Source: DATMNI01 sp963817515
Lineage (GTDB): Bacteria > Acidobacteriota > Terriglobia > Bryobacterales > Bryobacteraceae
Assembly: GCA_963817515.1 (NCBI GenBank)
Contig: CAWFPJ010000001.1
Span: 192,255 to 256,254, forward strand
Reading direction: 5' to 3'
Length of the DNA stretch: 64,000 bases
Below the pieces are notes generated by a model. That model had not been told where the DNA came from and made no database searches. It saw nothing but the letters and a program-made list of their open reading frames with translations. How positions within the stretch are numbered: the stretch's first letter is position 1; each line of letters opens with the position of its first letter. The position numbers and the translations under genes were made by a program. This document shows, in pieces, positions 9,443-17,313 of this stretch.

Positions 9443-9515
9443 TCCCTTACGGTCGCGGCTCTGATGGATACCGCGCCCAAGACCCGATCTGAGCCGCGCG
9501 CGTAAGCAAGCGGTC
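9440..9515. repeat. Inverted pair of REP-like elements
   Basis: Positions 9440-9461 hold one copy on the minus strand (GAGCCGCGACCGTAAGGGAG, then TG). Positions 9491-9515 hold a variant on the plus strand (GAGCCGCGCGCGTAAGCAAG, then CGGTC). They face each other like a REP pair and fill the spacer between two operon genes. They touch the stop codon of the upstream gene and the start region of the caspase-like gene. The first unit matches the transposase ends at 49005 and 49566 with one base difference from the left end. Confidence 0.8.
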
Positions 9516-11772
9516 ATACCACCCCCCATTTCCGCCTCAGCAGCCATTCGCTGGCACGGATGCCGAGGGCCAGAAGAAAGATGACGGGCATGTCCCAAAG
9601 ATCGCGCGTTTCGCGTGTGGTGATGCCGGCCTCGGAGTAAGAAATCTCGTTCGATAGTTTGGACGCTTGATCGGGTTTATAGTACCGGCCGCCAGTCTGC
9701 TCCGAAAGCTTTTGCAGCAGTTCGCGGTTCTGGCCGGTATGGAAATTCTCAGCCACGCCATCCTCGCGGCGAAAGGTGAGCATATCGTGGCCCAACTCTT
9801 CCTGCTCGCGGCCGGCGATGATTTCAGTAACATACGACCCCGGCTTTTCGGCGGTCCACTCTCCGCTGTAAATGCCCTCTTCAAGCGGTTGGGGCGTCAG
9901 CTCCATGGTGGCCGATTTGCCATCGGGGCCCAAAAAACGCGCCTGCACCTTGGCGTTCGAGACCGGCTTGAACTGCTTGTCGCGCACTGCCACGCGGACC
10001 GGCACCCGGGTATCGTCGGCCAGCACCTGCCTGGGCGTGCTGGAGACAACCTGGCCGGGCGTATCGGCCACCAGGTGGCGGAACATCTGCTGCCAGAAAG
10101 TGGCGTGCGTCTTGTCGGCATGATCCAGCCACATTTTCCAGCGCCAGCTTCCGCCGGTAGCGAAGAGAACGGTGCGGCCGCGGCCATAGTTCTCGGTGAC
10201 CAGAAGCGGCTGCGCGCGTTTGCCGGCGGGGGTGGATTCCAGCAGCGTGGTGGCGCCGGGCTTGGGCTCGCCCACGTCCTGGTAACTGGCCATCTGCGGC
10301 ATCTTCTTCCAGGCTTCCAGGTTGCGGCCGGGGTTTTCATCCAGACGGCAAAGCACGCTCTGGGCGCCGGCGAGAGTAAGCTGCTGGCCGGTGAAATCGC
10401 GATGAAAACTGGGCTTGGTCTCAGCCAGTTTCGCGGGGATCAGGTCATTGAGCGGCGAACTGGCATAGCCGCCATCGTTGAGCGAAGCCCGTCCGCCCAG
10501 GAACAGCAGCCCCCCGCCGCGCCGGTCCACAAAATCGTGAATGGCCGTCTGCTGCGCGGGCGTAAAATAGCTGGCTTCCACGGTGCCGATGATCAGCCCC
10601 TGATACTTGAACAGATCCTCGGGTTTGGAAGGGAAGCCGTCTTCCACGGCCTTCTTGTCCTCGTCGCTGATCTGGAAATACATCTTGTTCTGCGTGGTGC
10701 GCACCATGCTCGGAAGCTCGATTCCGATATCCGGATAATCGTCGACGGCACGGCGGATGAACTTGTACTCCCAGCGCGGCTCGCCCTCAATGTAAAGAAT
10801 CCGCGGCTTGCGCGCTTCCACATTGACCAGGCGCGTAACTTTGTTGTTCAGTGGGTTCTCTTCGCCGGCGACCGGCTCCACCGCAATTTCAAGCGATTTG
10901 GGACCGGCCGCGCCGCCGCTAAATACCAGGGTTTCGGTCTGCAGCTGGCCATCGCCTTTGAAGGTGACATCCTGGGAAGCCAGCACCTTGGCGCCATCTT
11001 TCACGGTGAGTTTGGACTTGCTGCCCGCCAGGCCGTAGTTCTGCAATGTCACCTGCGCGATCAACTTAGAATCCGGCAAAGCGCGCGCGGGAACGATGGC
11101 GTCGGTAATCTCCACGTCCTTCTCCGGTGTTTCACGGCCGAAGCCCATAGTTTGGACAGGAATGCGCTGGCGGCGAATGGCGGCAATGGTCTGCAGATCG
11201 ATGCCGCCGGCGTTATCGGCGCCGTCCGAAAGCAGCACGATGGCGCCCAGCGGAAGCGATGACGATTCGGCCAGGACGCGCTCGAGCGTATCGCCAATCC
11301 GCGAAGCCGGCGCGGAGGCAGTAAGCTCGCCGGGCTTCTGAATGCGCTCCGGCTCTTTGCCGAACTTGTAAAGCCGGACCTGAAATTTTTCGCCCAGCGA
11401 CTTCAACATGCCGGAGTTGAGCGCGGCCTGTGCGGCAGCTTCGCGAGTGCCGGATGAATCTTTAATAGACATGCTGCGCGAATCGTCCACCAGAACCGCC
11501 ACCACGTTCTGCTGGGGGCGAAGGGTGGCAATGCTCAACGCGGGGTGCCACAGCAGGAACAGGATGAGCGCGATCAAGCCGGTTTCCAGCAGCCAGAGGG
11601 CCATTGGGCGAGCGCCGCTGAGCATGCCGTGATTGCGGCGGATGTGCCAGAAAAGTAAGCCCGCCGCGGCGAGGATGGCGATGGCAAGTAGCCAGAGAGG
11701 CCACGGAGTCAGCAGGACAAAATGGCCCTTTCGAAAGATGCTGGCCGGGTATTTGAACAGAATCTCAAACAT
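9514..11772 (-). CDS. Membrane VWA protein with glutamine-amidotransferase-like domain
   Basis: About 752 aa from ATG 11772; a GTG at 11781 is in frame but less likely. Two N-terminal membrane helices (residues about 20-45 and 55-80) precede a VWA domain with MIDAS DDSRSMS and a second acidic motif LLSDGADNAGG. A beta-rich region follows. A class-I glutamine-amidotransferase-like fold then begins at RILYIEGEPRWEYKF and contains LLFLGGRASL; no catalytic Cys in an amidotransferase nucleophile-elbow context is evident. The C-terminus has one more membrane helix. The architecture is that of long BatA-like proteins. It is the first gene of the minus-strand block, with a -10-like TATAAT at 11802-11807. 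Confidence 0.85.
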   Translation of the reverse strand: MFEILFKYPASIFRKGHFVLLTPWPLWLLAIAILAAAGLLFWHIRRNHGMLSGARPMALWLLETGLIALILFLLWHPALSIATLRPQQNVVAVLVDDSRSMSIKDSSGTREAAAQAALNSGMLKSLGEKFQVRLYKFGKEPERIQKPGELTASAPASRIGDTLERVLAESSSLPLGAIVLLSDGADNAGGIDLQTIAAIRRQRIPVQTMGFGRETPEKDVEITDAIVPARALPDSKLIAQVTLQNYGLAGSKSKLTVKDGAKVLASQDVTFKGDGQLQTETLVFSGGAAGPKSLEIAVEPVAGEENPLNNKVTRLVNVEARKPRILYIEGEPRWEYKFIRRAVDDYPDIGIELPSMVRTTQNKMYFQISDEDKKAVEDGFPSKPEDLFKYQGLIIGTVEASYFTPAQQTAIHDFVDRRGGGLLFLGGRASLNDGGYASSPLNDLIPAKLAETKPSFHRDFTGQQLTLAGAQSVLCRLDENPGRNLEAWKKMPQMASYQDVGEPKPGATTLLESTPAGKRAQPLLVTENYGRGRTVLFATGGSWRWKMWLDHADKTHATFWQQMFRHLVADTPGQVVSSTPRQVLADDTRVPVRVAVRDKQFKPVSNAKVQARFLGPDGKSATMELTPQPLEEGIYSGEWTAEKPGSYVTEIIAGREQEELGHDMLTFRREDGVAENFHTGQNRELLQKLSEQTGGRYYKPDQASKLSNEISYSEAGITTRETRDLWDMPVIFLLALGIRASEWLLRRKWGVV

Positions 11773-11801
11773 TGAGGCCACGTCAGGAAATGGTCATGCT
11801 G

Positions 11802-11807
11802 ATTATA
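11802..11807 (-). promoter_or_regulatory. Candidate -10 box for the MoxR/VWA block
   Basis: A perfect TATAAT on the minus strand, 29 bp before ATG 11772, in the 255-bp divergent spacer 11773-12027. No good -35 box is visible 16-18 bp upstream. Confidence 0.4.
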
Positions 11808-12015
11808 TGGACGCGCAGGTAGACGTTTAGAGTTACAGACGGCCTGAACCCGGATGGGAGTTCAACATGTGGGAGCATGCAGGAAGCCATCGTATGTGAG
11901 ACAGGATAGCACGCGGGAAAGGGCCAGTGGGACAGGCTGCGAAGGAACGCGGATGCACGCGCGCAAGAGCTTCATTTTCAATCCGCGTAAGCACCCATGC
12001 GGGCCGTCTGAATCG

Positions 12016-12021
12016 TACACT
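12016..12021 (+). promoter_or_regulatory. Candidate leaderless promoter (-10 TACACT)
   Basis: TACACT ends exactly 6 nt before ATG 12028, so the predicted transcription start falls on or beside the start codon. No Shine-Dalgarno sequence is visible between them. Confidence 0.4.
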
Positions 12022-12027
12022 GGTTGC

Positions 12028-13905
12028 ATGGCAATGAGATTGGCTGCCGCGGTTCTTGGTCTGGTTCCGCTGGTGCTTTGGGGGCAGGCTCCGGCCGTGG
12101 GAAACATTACCCCGTCGAACAATACGCCCTGCAACAATACGCCCGCCTATTCACCGTGCGAACTGGTCTTCGAGCTCAGCGAGGCAGACGCGGCCCGGCA
12201 TCCCGATCCGTTCAAGACGGTGGAACTGCGGGCGGAGTTCCGATCCCCCAGGCACCGTACCTATGCCATGCCTGGTTATTGGGATGGCGGGCGGCGAATC
12301 GTGGTGCGTTTTGCGCCCACTGAGGGCGGCGCCTGGGATTACCGGCTGGCCAGCAACGTGGCCGCGTGGGAAGGTAAAACCGGCAGCTTTACGGCAGCTT
12401 CTTCGGAATCGCCGGGCTTCATCCGGGCAGCCAATATGCATCATTGGGCGTATACCGAAAAGACCGCGGCGGGCCTCGACCAGGCCCACCTGTGGATGGG
12501 CGCTACCGAAATGCGCTTCGCATTTATGGATGACGCCGGATTCCGCGCCATCGCCGATGCGCGCGCGGCGCAGAAATTTAACCACCTGCGCGGGCTGCTG
12601 CTGGGGACGGGGCCGGATGCGGCTTTCCAGGCGGCCGATTCGCCCAACCTGGCGCAACTGCAGCGCCTGGACCAGCGCATCCGTTACCTGAACGAAAAGG
12701 GCATCACCGCGGATCTCATTCTGGGCGGCGGCGATAGTCAGCTTGCGAAACTATTTCCCACCTGGGAGCAGCGCCGCCGCTTCATCCGCTACGTGGTGGC
12801 GCGCTACTCAGGGATGCACGTGACGTGGCAGGGCGTCGAGTATTTTGAAGATTTTTCCGATGGCCGGGCGCTGCTGAAAGAGATGGGCGCGCTGCTCAAA
12901 CAGTTAGACCCGTTCCAGCATCCCCGCGGCGCCGGCGCCCACGTGACTTCCGCGCCGCTGCTGGATGACGGTTGGATGGACTATGCGGCTTACGGAACTT
13001 CGGACGACAATGTGGGCGCCATCGAGCACCAGCTCTTTGCCGTGCCGTTCGTAAATCTGGAGTTGGGGCGCGAGGACAGCGGCGCCGGCAAGCAGGGGCC
13101 GGACGACCTGGATGCCGCGGCCTTCCGCCACCGTGTGTGGAACGCCAGCATGGACGGCCAGTATCTCACCTACGCCAACACCGGGAGCGGCGCCACCGGG
13201 ACGCCCGCGCAGTACGCCAATTCCCCTGGCGCAAAGCAGATGACCGTCTGGTTTAATCTCATGTCGGACACGCGCCATTGGGAGTTGGAGCCGTACTTTG
13301 ACGTGGATGGCGGGCGCGCCCTGGCTCTCGAAGACACCGAGTACGTGGTTTACATCGAGAAACCGGGCCCCCTCGAATTGAGCGTGGAGAAGCATAGTTA
13401 TGAGGTCTACTGGATCAATCCCATCAACGGCGAAGTAACCAAGGGGAAAAAGTTCAACGGCGAGCATTTTACCGGCGAGGCCCCCGACCGCGCGCATGAT
13501 TGGGTGCTGCATGTGGTCCGCGAGGGGCATCAGGAAAGCATGAACAAGTCGTACAAGTTCGAGTCGCGGGAGATCGTATTGCAGGAGTTGGAATCGAACA
13601 GTCCGAAGGTGCCGTTTACGATCGTGCAGCCGACCGAGGATTTCTCCGTCAAACTGCCGCCGCCGTATGAGGCAAAAATCACGCGCGATACCCGCGCCAC
13701 GCGTTCCATGATGTGGCTGTGGACCGGAAATGTGGCCGCTGATGGCCAGGGGTACCGTGTGATCGGCACGGGGCCGAAGGGCGTGATGCAGCGCCTGGCG
13801 GAAACCGCCAAGAGCTATCCCGCGACCTTTCATCTGCGGCTATACGGAATGAACGCCAACGGCAAGGTCTACGAACTGGATAGAGGATTCCAGCTCAAAC
13901 CGTGA
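12028..13905 (+). CDS. DUF5060/DUF4038 glycoside-hydrolase-like secreted protein
   Basis: About 625 aa from ATG 12028. That start gives a clean signal peptide (MRLAAAVLGLVPLVLWGQAP), while the longer frame adds a basic non-secretory stretch. An N-terminal DUF5060 beta-domain spans roughly residues 45-125 (ELVFELSEADAARHPDPF, RVRFAPTEGG-like strand). A TIM-barrel-like DUF4038/apiosidase region follows (about 140-400, with HLWMGATEMRF and YFEDFSDGR), then a putative collagen-binding-like C-terminal domain (YVVYIEKPGPLELSV). Such proteins act on plant or microbial polysaccharides; the substrate cannot be read here. It overlaps tsaB by 4 nt (GTGA). Confidence 0.75.
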   Translation: MAMRLAAAVLGLVPLVLWGQAPAVGNITPSNNTPCNNTPAYSPCELVFELSEADAARHPDPFKTVELRAEFRSPRHRTYAMPGYWDGGRRIVVRFAPTEGGAWDYRLASNVAAWEGKTGSFTAASSESPGFIRAANMHHWAYTEKTAAGLDQAHLWMGATEMRFAFMDDAGFRAIADARAAQKFNHLRGLLLGTGPDAAFQAADSPNLAQLQRLDQRIRYLNEKGITADLILGGGDSQLAKLFPTWEQRRRFIRYVVARYSGMHVTWQGVEYFEDFSDGRALLKEMGALLKQLDPFQHPRGAGAHVTSAPLLDDGWMDYAAYGTSDDNVGAIEHQLFAVPFVNLELGREDSGAGKQGPDDLDAAAFRHRVWNASMDGQYLTYANTGSGATGTPAQYANSPGAKQMTVWFNLMSDTRHWELEPYFDVDGGRALALEDTEYVVYIEKPGPLELSVEKHSYEVYWINPINGEVTKGKKFNGEHFTGEAPDRAHDWVLHVVREGHQESMNKSYKFESREIVLQELESNSPKVPFTIVQPTEDFSVKLPPPYEAKITRDTRATRSMMWLWTGNVAADGQGYRVIGTGPKGVMQRLAETAKSYPATFHLRLYGMNANGKVYELDRGFQLKP

Positions 13906-14601
13906 AGCAGCTGGTTCCAGCGAATCTGGTTCTTGCTATCGACACTACCCACGAATTCGGCAGTCTGGCCCTGGCTTCGAATGACGCTCTACTAGAAGAG
14001 GTCCCGCTGCACGCGCCGGCCGGGTTTGGGCAAGTGCTGTACGCGCACCTGGGTCATCTGCTGGCGCGGCACGGCGTGAAGCCGGCCATGATCGACTGTT
14101 TCGCCGCGGCGTCGGGACCGGGTTCATTCACCGGGGTGCGGGTTGGGCTGGCCTGCGTCAAAGGGCTTGGCGGAGGCGGTCGGCAAGCCCGCGGTCGCGG
14201 TCGGGAATCTGGAAGCCATGGCCACATTCGGAACCGCGCCTTTCCGCGCCGCGGTAATGGATGCCCGGCGCGGTGAGGTGTACGGCGCGGTATACGACCA
14301 GGCCGGACGCGTGGTGTCGCCGGAAGTGGTGGCGCCGTTTACAGCCTGGTTGACCCACCTGACGAACGACCTGCCGAACAGTATGGAATTCGTCTCAACC
14401 GACTTCACGCCGTTTCGCGCGAGCCTGGCAGGCACTCGTTTCGAGGATGCCGCCGTGGTGACCGCCCCGAGGGCGCAGGCCGCGGCCATCGCGCGTATCG
14501 CCGCCGCGCGCTGGCTCCGCGGCGAGGCCTGCGACCCGGCGGCTTTAGATGCTGACTACGTGCGCCGGCCGGACGCTGAAGTCTTATGGAAGGAGAAATA
14601 A
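13902..14601 (+). CDS. tsaB: TsaB, tRNA threonylcarbamoyladenosine complex subunit (apparent frameshift)
   Basis: The N-terminal half is NLVLAIDTTHEFGSLALA with GPGSFTGVRVGLACVKGL. The C-terminal half continues in another frame with AVGKPAVAVGNLEAMATFG, VMDARRGEVYGAVYD and LDADYVRRPDAE. Together these cover a normal TsaB of about 230 aa, the non-catalytic partner of TsaD in t6A37 tRNA modification. The frame changes by +1 at AAAGGG, positions 14160-14165. Removing one base there restores a continuous family match. t6A synthesis is essential or nearly so in most bacteria, so a sequence error or a programmed shift is likelier than a dead gene. The start GTG 13902 overlaps the upstream stop. Confidence 0.85.
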
Positions 14602-14701
14602 ACTTCCTCAGAGCTTCATCGAAGCGGCGGCACTCCGTGTCGTCGTCAGTCCCAACGCTCATCACATGCCCGTTAAGGATGTGGATTAGTGTCGCTCCGC
14701 C

Positions 14702-14707
14702 TAAACT
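14702..14707 (+). promoter_or_regulatory. Candidate leaderless promoter (-10 TAAACT)
   Basis: TAAACT ends 6 nt before ATG 14714, the second of two adjacent in-frame ATGs. It lies in the 112-bp spacer after tsaB. No Shine-Dalgarno sequence fits either ATG well. Confidence 0.35.
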
Positions 14708-14713
14708 AGGATG

Positions 14714-15670
14714 ATGCGAAGTTTTGAGAGTTTGACGGAGCGCGAAATTCTGGCGCTGGCGATTGCCCTCGAAGAAGAGGACGAACGCATCTATGCCGAC
14801 TTCGCCGAAGGCTTGCGGCAGGACTTTCCGGGCACGGCCGAGATCTTCGACGGCATGCGGGAAGAAGAGTCGGGCCACCGGCGGCGCCTGATCGAACTTT
14901 ACCGCTCGCGGTTCGGCGACCACATTCCACTGATCCGCCGCCACGACGTAAAGGGTTTTGTGGATCGCAAGCCGATCTGGCTGATGCAGCCGCTTTCGCT
15001 CGATGCCGTACGGAAACAGGCGGCGGCGATGGAACTGGAGGTCCGAAGGTTTTACGAAAAAGCCGCGACGCGCTCGCAGGATGCGGGGCTGCGCCAGTTG
15101 CTCGATGACCTGGCGCAAGAAGAGCGCGAGCACAAGGCGCGGGCGGAGGAGTTAGGGAAGGACAAACTCGCCGGCGACGTCAAACAGCGCGAAGAGGAAA
15201 CCAACCGGCGGCTCTTCGTGCTGCAGGTCGTGCAGCCGGGATTGGCCGGGCTGATGGATGGTTCAGTCTCCACACTGGCTCCGGTGTTTGCGGCCGCGCT
15301 GGCCACGCACAAGGCCAACGACGCATTCCTGGTTGGCCTCGCGGCCTCCATTGGCGCAGGCATCAGCATGGGGTTTGCGGAGGCGCTTTCGGATGACGGC
15401 AGCTTGACCGGGCGCGGCCATCCATGGGTGCGGGGGCTCATCACCGGGCTCATGACGGCGTTGGGCGGCATCGGCCACACGCTGCCGTTCCTGATTCCGG
15501 ATTTCAAGGTGGCAATGTTTGCGGCCATTGTGGTGGTGGTGGCGGAACTGGGTGTGATTTCGTGGATCCGGACGAAGTACATGGAGACCTCGGCGGTCTC
15601 AGCAGTACTACAAGTAGGGCTCGGAGGTGTCTTGGTGTTCTTGACCGGGGTGCTGATCGGCAGTTCGTAA
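14714..15670 (+). CDS. Ferritin-like/VIT1 fusion (MbfA-type membrane-bound ferritin)
   Basis: About 318 aa. The N-terminal half is a rubrerythrin/ferritin-like four-helix domain with carboxylate-His motifs: EEEDERIYADF, EEESGHRRR and QEEREHKAR (residues about 20-150). The C-terminal half is a VIT1/CCC1-like iron or manganese transporter domain with about five helices, starting VVQPGLAGLMDGSVSTLAPVF and including FAEALSDDGSLTGRG. This Er-VIT1 architecture matches MbfA, known in alphaproteobacteria as an iron exporter with an iron-sensing ferritin domain. ATG 14711 is an alternative start. 14714 is preferred because it sits 6 nt after a -10-like box. Confidence 0.88.
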   Translation: MRSFESLTEREILALAIALEEEDERIYADFAEGLRQDFPGTAEIFDGMREEESGHRRRLIELYRSRFGDHIPLIRRHDVKGFVDRKPIWLMQPLSLDAVRKQAAAMELEVRRFYEKAATRSQDAGLRQLLDDLAQEEREHKARAEELGKDKLAGDVKQREEETNRRLFVLQVVQPGLAGLMDGSVSTLAPVFAAALATHKANDAFLVGLAASIGAGISMGFAEALSDDGSLTGRGHPWVRGLITGLMTALGGIGHTLPFLIPDFKVAMFAAIVVVVAELGVISWIRTKYMETSAVSAVLQVGLGGVLVFLTGVLIGSS

Positions 15671-15789
15671 CCCGCGGGCGAAACCGGCTGCGCGCCATCT
15701 TATCGCCCTGTTTGCAGCAGTGGGGCGGACGGTTTCGTCTGCCCGTTCGGATAGCGTTATCTCTTAGAGGCAAGGCACACAGGTGAACT
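15671..15789. other. Spacer with no recognised gene
   Basis: This 119-bp stretch between the ferritin-VIT1 gene and the pilus remnant has no coherent ORF. The next gap, 16407-16569, likewise holds no gene, only a -10-like TATAGT near 16545 that may serve the DUF1080 gene. Confidence 0.5.
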
Positions 15790-16406
15790 GATACTAAGGG
15801 TCATCTATCTTCTCGCCAGCCTTGACCCTACTGCCTTACACAACGCCGTCTGGTGGATGAACCACAGCGGTTCAGACGCCACCAGTATCAGCCCGGGAAC
15901 GACGCCGTTTACCGGTTGCACCGGGCTGGACGGCACCGGTATACACAGCTCGTCCAATACCGACCTTTTTTTCAGATTCCATCCAAGGATATGTACGGCA
16001 ACCTCACGACCATCGGCACTAACAATGGCTACAAGAACTCCCACATGGTCGGCACAAGCGCACCTGTGACCTCGATATATGACAGAACGCTTTTGGACCG
16101 GACTCAAAAAACGGATGACTAATCTGGGATACCGTGGACTGGGCTGCCAAGAACGCCCGCACTGATGCCAACCGGGGAAACCGGACCGGTGACACCACCA
16201 CCATGCCAATCGCCATCTACGCCGTTGGCTACACCAGGAACGGTGGCTGTGACGATGGTCTGCTGAGGCGGGTCGCCAATGACAAGAGTTCGAGCGACTA
16301 TGACCCAAGTCAGGCAACTGGAATCTACGTGCAGGCCAGCAACAAAGCCGCGCTTGCCGCTGCTTTCAACACGATTGCTTCCGCGATCCTGCGCCTTTCA
16401 CAGTAG
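15790..16406 (+). pseudogene. Decayed TadG-like/VWA pilus-assembly fragment
   Basis: Three reading frames hold successive pieces of one protein. The first is LHNAVWWMNHSGSDAT through TDLFFRFHP. The second is KDMYGNLTTIGTNNGYKNSH. The third runs from WDTVDWAAKNARTDANRG to IYAVGYTRNGGCDDGLLRRV, ending AAFNTIASAILRLSQ, the usual C-terminus of TadG-like VWA proteins that carry a TadE-like N-terminus. Frame changes lie near 15975 and 16105-16130. No 5' half or start codon remains. This is a genuine remnant rather than a single-base problem. Confidence 0.75.
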
Positions 16407-16569
16407 CCATGAACCGCGATTCATCGCCATCCACCAGGCACAACCGCCGCTGATTGAAAGTCTGCTGTGAAACCGATCACGATGCTTGATCCGCGGCGAG
16501 TGAGCCGGGATCAATCCCGCCGATGAATGTTGGGGCCGTTGGGATTATAGTAATCTGAGAGGCCCAACG

Positions 16570-17301
16570 ATGATGAAACGGCTTTCGGCTGTAATACTCT
16601 TGGTATGGCTCCTGCTGCTGACCGGGGGCGGCGGCCGGGGCAGTGCCGCTTCAGTCTCTGGTTTCGTGGATCTGTTCAATGGCAAAGACCTGGCTGGATG
16701 GGTGAACGTCAACACCGCCGAGGACACATGGCGGGTTCGTGATGGTCTGCTGATCTGCTCCGGACATCCCATCGGAGTCATGCGGACCGAAAAGCAGTAC
16801 GAGAACTTCATCCTGCACATCGAATGGATGCACATGGAACCCGGAGGGAATTCCGGAGTGTTCGCATGGAGCAACGCCCGCCCCAATGAAAAAAGCCGCC
16901 TCCCTAACGGCATAGAGGTCCAGATGCTCGAATTGGAATGGCCCAACCTGCACCAGCGGGACGGGAAGACTCCGCCTCTCGCCTATGTGCACGGCGAACT
17001 CTTTGGTGTCGATGGCGTGAAGATCGTGCCCGATAACCCGCGAGGCGAGCGGAGTATGTCCATCGAAAATCGCTGTAAGGGCCGGGGCGAATGGAACACC
17101 TACGACGTCGTCGCGGTCGATGGCGTCATCAAGCTCTCCGTGAACGGCAAGTTCGTCAATGGCATCCGCGCCTCGTCGCAAAAGAAAGGTTACCTTTGCC
17201 TGGAATCGGAAGGAGCGGAGATCCACTTTCGCAACATCAAAATCATGGAATTACCGCCCGGCGTGACCGCCTCGGACCAGGCTGCTCCAGAGCTCAAGTA
17301 G
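16570..17301 (+). CDS. DUF1080 family secreted protein (3-keto-disaccharide hydrolase fold)
   Basis: A 243-aa protein with a signal peptide (LSAVILLVWLLLLTGGG). One DUF1080 concanavalin-like domain covers most of the mature part: FVDLFNGKDLAGWVN, WRVRDGLLICSG, NFILHIEWMH, GGNSGVFAW, then GEWNTYDVVAVDGVIKLSVN with a final GYLCLESEG. The family is abundant in Planctomycetota and Acidobacteriota; some members hydrolyse 3-keto-disaccharides. A GAGAGG Shine-Dalgarno lies about 9 nt before ATG 16570; ATG 16573 is an alternative. It is followed closely by the efflux operon but may be separately controlled. Confidence 0.85.
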   Translation: MMKRLSAVILLVWLLLLTGGGGRGSAASVSGFVDLFNGKDLAGWVNVNTAEDTWRVRDGLLICSGHPIGVMRTEKQYENFILHIEWMHMEPGGNSGVFAWSNARPNEKSRLPNGIEVQMLELEWPNLHQRDGKTPPLAYVHGELFGVDGVKIVPDNPRGERSMSIENRCKGRGEWNTYDVVAVDGVIKLSVNGKFVNGIRASSQKKGYLCLESEGAEIHFRNIKIMELPPGVTASDQAAPELK

Positions 17302-17313
17302 AGAGTCTTCTGT

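Noticed and set aside
11854..12027. N-terminal extension of the DUF5060/DUF4038 protein
   Set aside because: Basic, non-secretory residues ahead of a clean signal peptide; a -10-like box sits immediately before ATG 12028.
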